DNA of 64,000 nucleotides, taken from the NCBI RefSeq assembly GCF_000002235.5, contig NW_022145599.1:4424905-4488904 (forward strand), written 5' to 3'. This DNA is from Strongylocentrotus purpuratus. Lineage: Eukaryota; Echinodermata; Echinoidea; Camarodonta; Strongylocentrotidae. Position numbers and translations under genes: made by a program. Shown here piece after piece: positions 26,101 to 41,100 of the stretch (position 1 is the first letter of the stretch; each line of letters opens with the position of its first letter). The notes beneath the pieces are model-generated. The model ran no database searches and was not told the origin of the DNA. It saw only the letters and a list, made by a program, of their open reading frames with translations.

Positions 26101-29100
26101 ATGATATGTACATAAGAAACACATAATTATATTGATTACAAAGAAAAACACATAAATTATACTTGTATCAAAAAATTAATTATACTTTTTTTTTAAAAAC
26201 ATAACAAACATTTAGAGAACTTCTACTGACCTTGTTGCATCCTTCAAAGAAGCTTGGATCTGAGATGGGATCATTCAGGTACGATCTGGTGAGGTTGGCT
26301 CTCAATCCTTTAGGGGGTTCATTGGTCATCTTTACACCTGCAACACAGAATCAGAGATAGATATCGTATCATCAATTAATACAGCTAATATACCACATAT
26401 CACAATCAGAAGAGCAAAGTCTAAAGAATCAATTAAAGCCCATCTGCACTAGTTTAGCCAGAAGGGATTAGACCTCCCTGCATGGTACTGACAGGTGGTT
26501 ATCTCATCAAATCAGCTCTCAATTAACATCAGAAAAAGGGGATAGTGGGGGACCAATGGTCACCAATTAGGCTTTGTTTGCTATATAGAGGGCGCAAGTA
26601 GCTCTAAGTAGTGTAGTGGGGCTTTAAAAGGTGTCTTCAAGATGCTTCTTTAGAATGTAGAGGTGTGAATACTTAGTCGGACTGTGGATCACAGGGTTTG
26701 CGGTGGGCAGCACTAATATCCTTTGGCAAGACATTAATCTACATTTGCCACTCTCTACCCAAGTGTTAAGTGGGTACCGGTAAAAAGGAATTCGTTGAAT
26801 GCTGTTAGCACCAAAACTGGTAGCCTAGCAGAGTTGGAGTAATATTAGAGCGCGTGATCACCTGGTGGATATGTGCGCTATATAAATTTCAAATATTGAA
26901 ATTATTAGTCATTACTATGAAAAAAAATGTTCTTGTTCTACATTTGTATCTGTTTTATTTCTCTTTTCTTTTATGTTATCTGATGGGTTAAAGAACGTAC
27001 CATTCTGGAGGATGGATACAGGGAAGGCATCCGACGGGTAACTGGTCAACCACAGTCTGAAATCACTATGCACATTCTCTGGTATCAACACCTCCTCACA
27101 GATAAACTCCAGCCTTGGCATCCAGCTTGTCGCCAAGTGACAGTTCTGTAGAACCACCCATGTACCCGCTTCCCGGGCATGTTCGATCATCTTCTCAGCG
27201 ATGGGACCTTGGCCCTGCCCGAGTGAGATGGTGCTGATGCGTGGGCCACCGTACCCGTTATCATCGGCGTACTTCAGCAGACCGGCCATAGGGTCAGCTC
27301 CAGGGGAGAGCACAAACACCAGAGGGGCGCAGCAGTGGGAGTCCGCGAAGCTGCCTGCGAGGTCAAAGGTGGGAGGCTCGATGTAGTTGCGACCGAGTTG
27401 GTCCACGATGTAGTTTTGGACAGCGGGTACCATCTTGTCGGGTCTGAGGGCGCGGAGGATGATCATTTTTGGCATACCTGTCACCATGTCGTAAGGGGCG
27501 GGGTAGCTCTGTTCTTGAGGAGCGGCTGAATCGTAGACTTCTTTCCAAGCATCACAGTTGGTCTTCACATCTGATTGAAAAAATAGAAATAAACCATACT
27601 GTCACTACATACCATTAAAGCATCTACTTTCTTTATTAGCTCAGCAATGCCCAACAAAGTCTCATCATTTGAAATGTAACAAATTTGTTGTAACATCAAA
27701 TGTTCAGTCGGGATAGAAACCAATTATGAAATCTACAAGTTAAGAAGTTTATTACAACAATATCATTAAAACTTTGATAAAAATCACCATTCTGCACGAG
27801 CACACACTATTGAGATATGATGCAATAACCATCATTAAAAAAACTGGTGTAACAAATTATTGTGTGTAAATTCATGCCAAGGGGCAACTATGACAGAGAT
27901 TAAAAATATATAAAAAACAAAAAAATAAATAACAAACAAACATCCAAAGCTTGGCACAACAATGGCCCTTATACTTTACCGATTGATTTATGCATTATAA
28001 AAAACAGAATACATGAAGTGCTTTCAATAAAGTTTTGCAACAACACTTTTTCTCAAGTAATTTACTACTCATGTGTGAACATGGTATCTGCCTTAATATC
28101 CTGCCTCATTATCCTCATCACCAGATTCACATAAGGCAGCAGAACAGAGTACAAGTCAAGCGAATGAACTTACTTTGCCTGAGTCCATCTAGGCTCTTTA
28201 GATCAGAAGCCCTAACGATCTCTGCCCATGCTCTATCAGTCAACCAATCAGGGCAGGGGTTAGGGTAAGGGTTCTCTAAGGCCACGCCTCCCGTCAACAG
28301 GAATCGCCACTCAGTATCGTCAACTTTACCCCTGAAAAGGACAAGATAAACATAGCAAGATTGTAGCACATGGCGAAGTAAGATATCATTATGGTAGCCA
28401 ATCTACAGGAAAATAAAAATTCATAGTCTTAGAATTCATAGTCTTAAATAAAAAAAGCATGAGATTATGAAAGATGGTCACTCGATCCTTACTTGCTAGT
28501 CATGATGCCAACAGCCAGGATGGTTGAGAAGAGAAGTTTATCTTTCTCAAAGAGAGATCTGCAGACGTTCTTATAGATGCTGTCGGTGAAGTGATCGTTG
28601 AGATTATCAATACGCTCCTGAAGGACAGTGGACTTGCGACTGTTCTGGATGGACTGTAGAGAGAGAAAGCAATGACAACAACGTCAATATCTTTCAAACT
28701 GTACATATTTGGAGTGATAGCACAAACACTTATGTTGTACGCAACAGCAAAAACAAACGTTCTTATTGAAAAGTTGGTTAATGAAATTGTATTCTAGACA
28801 CAAGTTTTTGAGCGTTATGGCATCCAAGGGGGGGGGGGGGGTAGCCAATAGCACTGCTGATTCTTAGCGTATGATCATATGCATGAAGAAGAATCTTACG
28901 TGTACAAACTGTCTATTCGGAAAAGATTTGTTTGAACTGCAAATGTAACTACAAAAAGGCAGAGGATTGCAGTGCCTGTTTATAACCATCGATTAAGATG
29001 AAAAATTCCCTAAGCACCTTCCTACACTTACCTGAATGTACAGGTTTATAAACCATGTGAGCGAATACTGGTACATAGGTTCAATGTTAGCTCAATCATA

Positions 29101-32100
29101 TGCTTACCTGAATGTACAGGTTTATAAACCAAGTGAGCGAGTACTGGTACATAGGTTCAATGTTGGCCAGTTCTGATATGCAGAAGAAGAGTGTTGCAGA
29201 ATGGACAGCCACAGGGTGGTAGCCATTCCTTGTCTCATCAATTTCCTTCTCAGTCGCTGAAGCAATTTCCTAAGGAGGGTCAAAATTATAAAAATTGTCA
29301 TTGTCCTTATAGAGCTAGGTAAAGTAATTAAAAGAATAATAGTGACTAGAGATACATATCTTGAAATCTGCATTCATTCTACATTGCCATTTCCATCTCT
29401 TTGAATTACTACCACATCTAATCTATGCATCAGTTAGTTTATCTACCACCTTTCTTGTGGTCTGTTTGTATGTTGCATGTACTTGTCTACCTATTATCTT
29501 TCTTTCTCTCTGCTTTTCTTTCTGTCGCGTCGCGTCTTTATTTACTTTATCTATGCATTAACGATATTGTACAAATATGTTTTGTAATATCCATGAAAGG
29601 ACCCCCCTACCTCTTAACTTCTACGCTGTTGTATCATCCTCTATCAATCTAACTACTTCTTCATTTACTTTATCTACATATCTATAGATATATCAGGTTG
29701 TGCAAGACTGCTACTTGATATCTATCAGTGAATCCCTCTGCCTTTGTTTCTCTCTGCATTCTTACATCATCCTCTCAGTCTCCATACCTGTTTAGCAGAG
29801 ATCTCCTCCGAGAGGGTCTTGGATGAGGACAGGACCTTGATGGCCGTCTCGTCCTCCAGAATGTTCCCCTCCGAAGACGAGAGGATCTCCAAGATACTGT
29901 CCTCAATCTCCTTCAGTTGTTTCTTGTTGCTGGCGCTCTCTACGATCAGTTGGTTCTTCTTCTCTTCCAGCTCGGGTTTCTCCTTGGCTGCTACCAGACC
30001 AAGGAGCTGGTCTTGGAGACCCAGGGGTGTGATCATGAAGTTTACCAACGCAACCTAGGATGATGGCAAAGGTAAGAGACACACCACAATGAATGAGAGA
30101 AGACAAATTCTCAAACATATTAAGCAGCTACAAGTAGCATTGATTGAACCATTTTAAGTACTATACCTGAGGTAAACTTGGGCTGGAGTCTAGATGTAAA
30201 CAAGTGTTATACCAAACCACATAGCATCCACCAGGTTAACTGTTTGTGAGTTTGTCCGTAAACCCCCTGTGCGTTGCATTAATTCGCAGCGTGCACTTTT
30301 TGTCTGTGTTAAGAAGGTACACTGTAATTCTAATTTTAGAAGGCTGTAACTTTTTACTTGAACATTTTGAAGATAAATGCTGTGTAGCAGCATTTTTTAA
30401 AGTTTTGTGAACCCCCCCCCCCCCCCAGGTAGAAGGTGATCGAGTTTGTCTGTCTTACCTTGACTGAGATCTCAGGTAGATAATGAGGGTTTCTCAGGGA
30501 TGTAGTGATGTAGAACCTGAAGTCTGGTGACCATTCAATCACATTCTCACCAAGGCGAATGGACTGCACAAGTAAGAAAAACCAGGAATTATTAGATATG
30601 AATTCATGATGTCTACAAATATAGACACAAAAATCAATCAATGATAAATACAATACCAAGAGATTATTTTGATCATATTTCATTTAGCTTCACATATTTT
30701 TTTCACCTTTCTTTTCACTTCCATTTTTCATGAAGAATTTTCACAAGAAACAGCAAAAAAAGAAGAAGCAGGAAATAGATAATCACAATTACTGTCGTAC
30801 TTCAAGAAGAATCATATTCATGTATATGTTCATATACCACAACAATTTCATAAGCTATGACAAGATGAGCAATAACTTCATATTAAATAATTGAAATTCA
30901 TGAGTTAGAGTAGTGATTGATGAATAGTTTCATTTCATCAAACAGAAAGTCAAGTTAGCATGCACAAATGTGAACAGATGGTACGTCCTGAATACAAACA
31001 AGAGGTATGAATTACAGCTTAACTCTATGATGCAATTTAATTCATTGAAGATTTGATAGTTTGCATTTTTTCCCAATTTTGTAAATGATATGGTACTTTT
31101 TTGCTTTTGGTGCCCCTAAATATCTATCACGATCATCATCATCACCATCCTCCTCCTCCTCATTATTTCTTTCACTTACCAAGACACCTGATACTTTGAA
31201 GGTCTGTTTAAGAAGGATGGATTCGAGGAGAGGGTCCAACTCCTCTCCGACGTTCTCCAAGAGGACTGGTTTACCAAACTGGATGCTGTTCTCTAGGGTT
31301 CTTACATAGTTGGGATCAGAGAGCTTGATGATGGACAGCTGGTTGGCTTTCTCCATGTTCTTCACCCATTTATTAGCTTGACCTGTCATGGTATGAACAT
31401 AGGATCTCTTGAAAACTGACATACTGTGGATCTAGAACCCATTTCACAAAGCCTTTTTTCAATGACCAATGACAAAAATCAGTGACAAATCTGCTGATAA
31501 CCAATCAGAAGCAGGGATTTCAGTACCTTATAACAAAAACTGTCATTTATCTCTGATGACAAGTTTTGTGAAATGCCCCCTTGGACATTACAGTACAGGA
31601 AAGGGGGCCAGCGCTCTGTACTAATCCTCTAAACAGTTTTACAAAAATCGAATATGTCACCGAATGTACATGTAGTGCTATACTGCTACCCTATACTGCA
31701 ACTTGAAGCTGATGAAAAAACACAGCTCTAAATAACACTTTGTTTTGCATTGAACTCTATGCAAATTTTAGGGGGCTCTTTGGGGCATTTTGAGGGCTAT
31801 ATTGCCCCGAGCCCTGTGTATTTTTAATTAGGTAACACCAAAAAGGATAAATATTGAGCTGAAGTCCTTGGTATACACTCACCCTGAGGGTCAATCATGA
31901 GGGGCCATCTCCTTGAGTTGGATACAATGATACCATTATCAATAGAGAAGGAGTCTACAGGGAGACCAGCAATGTTCCATGCTCGGATCTTCACAGGTTC
32001 ACCTAATGTAGCACTCAGTGAGAACGTCTCAGAACATGGGATCTTCTTCTCTTGACAAAGCTTCAGCCATTCATCAGTAGCTTTCTGCAAATCACAAGCA

Positions 32101-35100
32101 TGGGTTAAAATGGTCACCACTGTTTAGCTTGACTGCATATATTGTCAATGATACTGCAGACTCATATCATCTGTTACTATGCATAAAGGTAATGGATTCG
32201 TATGCAAAATTAATTAATTTTGTTAACCTGTTTTGCTTCCTAATTGTATTATTATTATATTATATCAATACTATTATATTATAGTGCTCAAAACATAATC
32301 ATTTTATATTGAAATTGTATGTACACTTCATCCATACCCATCCAAACTGAGACCTGCTAAAAGCAAGTATAGAAATCCACTATATAGTTTTTATAATGCA
32401 ACAGAGAAAAAGATGTGTTTGATGGTTGTTCAAGATGGAGTTACAAGAATTACAAGTTTGTTAAAACCACAGTCAAATCTGGACAAAGTAAAATAATAGT
32501 ATATTGCTTTTAAAAAAATCAGCTATTAGCTGATTCACACTATACCTCCTCATTTCTGCAATAACAATATATGACAATTAGGTTTAATGGTTGTATTTGC
32601 TTGTAGATAGACCTACCTGTCTGTAGTCCACGGTGAAGGTTCCTAGGTATGCTACCACACCAGCTGATATCAAGACATCACCGGTGATAGAGATAAACTT
32701 CTGACCTAGAAGATTAGCTGCCAACTCCCACCGATCCTTTTCTCCTCCCAGACCACCGATCAGCTTCTCTGCACGGTCAAGCTTCTGAGAGCAGAGCTCG
32801 ATGTTTGCCTCCAGGTCCTGCTTCTTGTCAACCATGCGCTCCAGCTCGTCGTTGAGGGCCTGGAGCTTGTCAGAGACCTCCTTGAGCTGAGCTCGTTTGG
32901 TGTTAAGCTTCTCCATCTGGATGGCCAGCTCCGCCTCAGCTTCGGCAAGCTTCTGTTTCTTAGGTCCTACCACCTGGTGTTGACAGAGAAAAATAATATA
33001 AAGATGTTAGATCAAAGATCACCCCCCAGCAAGGATAGTCTTTCTAATCGCCTTTGAATATTTGTTTGATAACCCATACCGACAATACACCATTTAGTTT
33101 ATGTAAATTTACTGTGACCTACATGTATTCACATCCACCTGATCTAGATAATGCCATTGGCACTATGACAGGAAAGCTCATACTATTGATTTTGAACATT
33201 ATCAACATACTGAAGATTTTTTGTGTGCAAAATCTCTGCTATTGGCTATTGTCATGTATGTCAAATGAGGCACCGACTAAGAATTACTAACGTGATGGTT
33301 TACATGATATTCAAGACCACCTATGAAAGACAAACTTTGGGATGCGACTTCACTTTGACCAACCATGTTGCGTTGCAAGATTTTTGTTATGTGGGATATA
33401 ATTGGTCACATTTCTTGAAAAAGAACTAAATATTATTCTTTAGATATCCCATTACATATTCAGTAAAACACCCTGAGCTTACAAGACACTTTTATTAAAA
33501 TAACAATCTGAGATCTATACTAAATGTCATGAACAGAATATTGTTGGTTACCTTGGCCACACGATCATAGACGTCCATAGCCCGGACCCACTTGCAAAGA
33601 CCTTCACAAGCAGTGGAGATGTTCTTGATAACTTCGGGCTTGAAATCTGGGTTTGGTATGTACCTGGTGTAAAAAAAAAAAGGAACATATGTTTGTAACA
33701 ATTTCATCACTTTACAAACTGAAAGTATGTATCCCTCTTTTGCCTTTTCTCCATCACAGAAGTATTATGTGGAGGTGTCATGGTATAGTGGTTCATTCAC
33801 CGGACTTCAGTCATAAGGTTGAAGGTTTGAATCCCAAGCCAGCACTAAAGTCACTTGGCTAGACATTAATATGCATTTGCCACTCTCCACCCAGGTATCA
33901 ATGGGTGATTGATATACTTGAGCACTAGTTACTTTGGCAGCTGGCTTTAACCAAGGTAATGATGTTGAAGCGCTAAGAGCATCAAAGCTTAATGGATATG
34001 ATGGCTTCATGAAAAAAATCCATTATCCTATCCTCTATTTGAAGCCAGAGGGACATTAAGCCTCATCATTTAAAACAAAGTTAACGCCCATCTGGCACCA
34101 AACAGACGATATCAAGAAGACTTAACAGTTCCTAGAGGGTATTCAGAGAAAAAGGCTAAACTGGACCAGGAGCCAACTTACTTATCCCGGATCTTTTTCA
34201 TGATAGCAGGAGCGATGTTGTCCTTGTCATATTGCTTGAGGATTTCCAGGAACTTCATGTCTCCCAGAAGCTTCTGGGAGGGTCCCCAGAAGTCCTCCAC
34301 CATCTTACCGCTGCCGTTGGGGTCAGGCTTACGCTCCGGTTTGACTGAACGCATCACGCACACCGACTCCAACACAAGCCTCACACCACCAGGAGGGTTC
34401 TAAGGTTAGAGAAAAAGAGATTGGCTGGCTCAACACTGACTGATGCAGGGAAACCTGTATACAAAGACTGCTCAGGGGAGACCAGACATGTGGTCTTTAT
34501 AGGCAGGTAGTCTTCATGTATATGTGTCTGTACATGCAGGTTATTTTAGTTCAGGTTTCAATGAGAAACACTGCCCTTTACGTCTTAACTTGTGTATATA
34601 TATTTATTTGCACAGGTCACTGTAGTATAGATTTTGATGAGAAACCCAGTAAAAGGGAACAAGTGGGACCTTCTGTGCAAGTGTCTTTTCAAACAGGTAA
34701 CTTCAAGACAAAAAACAATGATTTCAAAACATATCAAAAATACATGGGCCTCCGTTTTATAAAACTTGTTATCAATAATAAGTTCCAATAACTGTTATAA
34801 GCTACTGAAATCGTGGCATATGATTGGCTGAAGACAAAATTGTCCTAGAATTTTTACATTAAGTAACAGCTAGGGCTAAGGCAGAAAGATTAGAGGGCAG
34901 ATATAGAGAGCTCACCTTCATAGATTTGACCATAGAGATGTCACTGGGTTTGAGAGTGTTGAGAGCAGAAAGAGAAGCTTCCAAGGCAGGGATAGCTTCA
35001 GCAAGGTCTGCTTCACAGTCAGACTTGATCCCCTGTGCTACACCAGCTGCAGCATTGGCTACGGCTTCATCTGCTGCTACGACCTGGTGTATGGGATAGA

Positions 35101-38100
35101 ATACAAGGTCAAAGTATGGCTCTAGGCCCCATCTTACAAAGAGTTATGATTGATCCAAATCAATCACAAGTCCTCCAATCAATCGCAAGTTTGCAGTCTC
35201 CTATCTCTTCTGTACATAGTTGCGATTGATATCAACTCTTTTTAAGACAGGGCCCTGGTTTGCATAATGATGTAAAACAAGAAAATTTCACAATGCAAAG
35301 CTTCAGTGATTTGTAAAGAAGAGTGATTTTTCACCGCAAGAAACTTTCATGTAGTGCATAAAACCAGTGGTTTGTCACTTGTGATGCAATTATTTTGCGG
35401 CATGGCACTGTCATTAATCTCAACCACTTGCAAACATTTCTAGTGCGCGAAAGCCTTTGGTCTTACAATAATATAGAGGGTACATTAATTTAGGTTACCT
35501 TTACTTTTAACTTCTCTTTGATTAAATTTATCTTTTAGATAACTAAAAAAAAGTCCCCTCTTTTCTCAATCGAATTAAACACTACAATGTAAACTGAAAT
35601 TCTTCACCTCAGAATTTAATTAAACGATCTGTCAATCATGCAAAAAGTTTTTGATTCAGACCCCTTTGAAAGAAGTCAGTGTGGCGCCCTGCGGCGATGG
35701 AAGCAGGACGGAAGCAGGCCACCCTGAGGAACACCGACTTACCTCTTTCTGTGCCTCCACCTCCACTGTATCCTGCTCAATCTTCTCCATGAGAATGACC
35801 GTCTCCTCGGAGGTCTTGATGAGCTCCGGCTGGAGATCAGTCAGCTCCTGCTGCATGACGGAGACCTGGGACGCAGCGAAGGCCAGCTTCTCAAGACCCA
35901 CCACGTATCTGTTCTTCATGGTGGCTATCTCGTCACGTTTCAGCTGGAAGAGCTTCTTAAAGGTGAGGATCAGCTCCAGGTAGCTGGTCGGGGTCACATA
36001 GTTGTGACGACGCAGGGTGTTTAAAAACCTGGGAGATGAACATAGACACATTCAATATCTCTTTCTCAAAAGGCTCCATAATTTTCAGTCTTTTCCTGTT
36101 GCTAAATTATCCTAAAACATTCTTTTTTTTAATTTAATGAAAAATGTTAGTTAAAGTATTATAATAAGGAGTTCTTGTTTCCTGCATTCCAATTTGGATA
36201 TGCAGATATATACCTAAAGCAATTTACTGTACGCACCTACAAAATATTGCATATTCTTGCTGTGGCTTCAAAAATTTAAATGTTGCACCATGTCTTTCAG
36301 AGGTTACAAGCACATTTACCCTACTCATACAAATTTTAAATAACGTTTCAATCAACACTTCCTCAAGTTCCAACTCTCAGCACATGCAATCAATGAATTT
36401 AGATTTTCACCAATATATAATATAACTTTATAATCATACAGTCAAACTTGTCTATAGCGACCACCCAAGGAAACACAAAAAGAGGCCTTCGTAGACAGGT
36501 TCCTTTAGTACATGATTCAATGCGAAACCATTTTCAAGGGAAACAACAAATGTGGTCTTTGTAGACAGGTGGTCACTAAAGCAGGTTTGACTGTACTTTC
36601 ATATGATCCTCCAAGAAGAAAATGATTTTATTCACAGGTTGCCATCAGACAGAACATTGTTAAGGAATAATGATTAAGACTCCTGTCACTTTACATACTC
36701 AAACACTTACTCTTCAGACATCATGCGCACGCTCTCATGGAAGTGTTTGCACATGGCGACAGATTCCTTGCGGACATGATCATCAAGGTCCATGTCTTCA
36801 AAGAACTTCTCAGCGACCATCTCCAAGGCATCTTCTGGCCACGCCTAGCAGTAAGCAAGAATTAGATACACAAAATTACTATGACCTTCTCTACAGGTGA
36901 TTCAGACTATTTTCAAGTCTCTTGTAAATTCAAAATGATCAATTCAATATAATAGACCTGCTTTATAGCTTTAAAGCAAACTAAAAAGATTGCCAGGGTC
37001 CTGTCTGACATAGCAACAACTAATTGAGCAAAGACTATTTCATTCACAGAGATGCCATGATTCATAGCTGGTGAATAAAATGACTGGTAACTAGGGGTTT
37101 GGAAGTGGAACATGCATAAATTGAAATAAAATTTAAACAGGTCTATTCCATGCAATGATGGTTTTATTTGAACAATACTACGCAGCCAAAGGCTGAATTG
37201 TGCATGTATAAAACAATGTTTCAATGTCATTTCACATTGCATGTACCATTAAGAACCACATTAAAAATGACAGCTCATCAATGAACAATTCTTGATAGAA
37301 TGTCTACTGACTACTATGGGTTAGAGGTTCTTGCTTTCATGCTATAACAATAGAATCTTTCTAAATAGAGTGGCACCATTTTCTTCCTTGAACTCAAGCC
37401 TACCTGGAACCAGTCAATAGTACAGCAGTTGATGAGAGAAGGGAACATCCTCAGTCTATTCCTGAAGGCATCTCCTATCGGACTCATGGCCAGGACCACG
37501 TGAAGATGTTTACGTACTCTCTCAATAAAGTAGTTATACATGGCAAGAGGTGTAGCTTCTATCTTTTTACCCTGTAATGGTAAACAAGAAAGCAATTAGG
37601 AAATGCACGATAAATGAAACAAAAAAAGTCAATCAACTTAAGTGATATGGATTTGCCATATGAACATTTTAGTGAAATAAAATCAGGCATAATTCATCTT
37701 TTATGAGGTTGAGAATCTTCATGGAAGTACCAATTACCAAAAAAAAAAAAAAAAAAAAAAAAAACTATCTTTAATAATAAGCCAGTTTTTCTCCTTCAAT
37801 TTCTAAATATATATAATTCCATTAAAATTTTAAATCCTCTTTTAAGTTCATCACCAAGAACGAGAGGTTATACAAATTTGTTCATGTATTTTAAATTCCA
37901 AATAATGACCATGAAAATTAGAAAATTAAATAAACTCACAATGTCTGTAATGATAGTTTCTGCCTTGCAATACCGGTATGTTTCATTCAATCTTGACTGT
38001 ATAGACACATTTATAAGGTAATCCAAGGCTATTCTGCGGATATATATATCAACCACTTAAAAATGATTTGAGTTTGTATGTAAAAAAAGATTCTACAGGC

Positions 38101-41100
38101 CCTAGCCTGAGATACCTTGAGAACCATTTAAAGGTGCTACATCTTACCTCAGTTCTAGCCACTGCCTGCATCTTCTCAATAATTTCAGCTTTTTCATCGG
38201 CAGGGTAGAGATTAGGGACATCCCCGGTGTTCAGGATCATGTTGATGTCTTCAACAAACGACTCGTCTTTGATCTGGTTGTCACTGAACAGGAACGTAGT
38301 CTGTTTGCCCTCTGCACCGGTCTTCAACAGAAGCTGTGTCCAGAAACAGAGAAGTATGTTAGTATGATAGAGTAAGAATAATACAAACAAATGGGAGAAG
38401 AATTAGAAACTTCATATCCCTTCCAAAAAAAATTTGATATATCCTCCGTCCAAATTCATATGATTTTTGTAGTTATCCTATGTATCTATCTCAACAAAGA
38501 CATTGTATTTTGCATTTCAATCATGATTCCATGATTGTAGTTTGACTTTTGTTTGTAATATCATGATGTTACAGAGAGTTTAGAATTCAATCAAACGAAA
38601 TTGAAAATAGCCACACTGTATTTTACATCACTTTGCAGAACAGGACCCCATTTGATACAACTTTTATCAATAACAAGTTACAACAACTGTTATAAGCTAA
38701 TGAAGTAGTTGCATGTAATTGGCTGTAAGCAAATTTTTAATGAAAATGTGACACTTATTGATATTGCTATTAATAAAAAGCTTAATGAAAAAGGGCCCTG
38801 TTTCTATGTTTGTACATTTAGTATAAACTTTACTCATTATCTCTTCCAGCAAAAACTCAAAATGTTCTTTTAAGAAGAGCTCTGTGAATACTTTATAGTC
38901 AACAAAAAGATTCTACATGTCAGCTATTCGGTGCTAATGAGATGAAAATAATAACAATGATAATAATAATAATAATAATACGTCTTGTTTTCCCAAGGTA
39001 GCCTCATCAATACTAATACTTTTCTATGCAATCATATTACATATTACCCGGCTTTAGCCGAGCTACCATGATAAGGCACCAAAGCCGTCAAGGAATTTCT
39101 TCCTACCGGGTACCGATTTACTACACCTGGGCGGAGAGTGGCAAATATAGAATACCTTTTTTAAGTCTTCTCTCCATTCATTATGTGTGTAATTCTTGGT
39201 AATTTCAATCTGAAAGAGCTCAAAATCTGCCATAGACGTAGCCAGCTTGGTGGCACTCTGACGTCCACTGCCACCGATACCTGAATGAAGGAAGGAACAA
39301 AAATTATTCATTTTATGCTCTAATTAAGGATTAATCAATTAAAAGAATTAATTACTACAATAGAATCCTAGAATTAGTGCTTGATTAATTAACAGTGTTT
39401 ATATATCATAGTGATGTTTATCAATAAATTCAAGTATAAAATTTCCCAGCAGTAATTGGTAAAATTATTCAAATCTCGTTTCTTCTTTTCATTCTATACA
39501 ACTTTTTAAGGTTGACCTGACTAGAATAATAAAAATGAGAGTGGTTTTGAGTATTGCACGCATGTCTGCAACAATTTGATACTCCTGGGGCTTCAATACT
39601 GTTTTCCCAGTTACACCTGAGCGACAACATACTTAAAATTCTATCATATACCCATTTACTTGTACAGCTGATAAATACTTTGATGACTTTCCTTTCGACA
39701 TTTCCCTATGTCGTACAATATCGTGGAAATAAGACCAAAATAACTGCAGGTTCCACAGACGATCTTAGAACTCAAACTTATCCAATTGAGTTGAAGACTT
39801 ACCGATTAGGAGAGCATGTCCATTGTCTTGTTTGAGAACACGACTGACCCTAGAGATGTGCTCGATAGCAAACTTGAACATGACAAGTGACATGGGTGCC
39901 TTACTGATCTGGTTGAACTCGCTCAGGTAAAACTCCATGGTCCCTGTCAGCTCTTTGATGTTAGTGATCTCATTGTACGTTTTATCGTCAGAGTCAGGGT
40001 TGCCAAAGTCTCCAAAGAACAAAGATCTAGAGAGAGTGTGAATGCAAACAATCGTTTTCAATGAAAATGTGAATACAAAATCATTTCAAATGAAACATTC
40101 AGTAATGAAGGGAAAATCTACACAAAGTACACCACAGCTATCATGATCACTGTGTCTATATGAAAGATGAATGCTAATTATGCAATCATATTCCAGATTC
40201 TGCAGCATATATTACAGTATCTATTGGTATTTTACAGGACGACCCTGGCAACCAGCTTCTTGCTCATAAACATTGTGTACAGCAACATGTTTTTATGAAT
40301 ATCATGTGATAAAGCGCTGGATAGACAGAAAAAACGATGACGGATATTCAGTCTCTTTTTCTAGCTTAGGATATCTTACCTGATATTATCATCGATGAGT
40401 TTTCCAGATGGAGTGAGATGACTCAAGACTTTATCCATGCTCTGCTTAAACATAGACTGTGTGGTTTCTTTCACAATCTCAAAGAATGTGATTCTGTTCA
40501 TGAAAAGAAATAACAAATGTTCAATTAACCCATTTGCTCACTGGAACCGAGTAATCCCTGTGTTAAGCATATGGAAATTAGATAATTCAGTAGTCATTGG
40601 GTTAATATATATAATACATATATGTACAAGTCATTCTTATATCTTCAATTTAGAGCTAATCTTGATACTGCCCTTCATCATGTACAATAAAATGTCTTTG
40701 TTGGCTACTTAATGATGTCACCTGAATGTAATACTACATGAAATAATAAGGATTCATAATACAGATTTGGCACATTCGCTTAATGTTAAAGTACTTATAT
40801 TCCGAAGCTAGATATTACCCCAGAATTACATATACATATTTGACCTCAAAAAGAAATATTTAAACCTATTTTTGAAAGTATTATTATGAAATACTGCAAT
40901 GACAATATCTCTTAACAATCCCTGTACCCGCTAAGCTCTGTGTATATAATATCATAGATAAACACATCATAGATCAGCTGGAATGCTCCCCAAGGAGTGG
41001 AGAATATGCATACATTGTGTGTGGGTAAGCCTGAATCCGATGACTGGGGTAATAATAAATATCTGTAAAGCGCTTAGGCACATAGTTGTATCAATGTATT

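Noticed and set aside
29027..29091. A separate alternative exon
   Set aside because: It has no acceptor in a usable phase; joined after exon 40 it would be read out of frame and stop.
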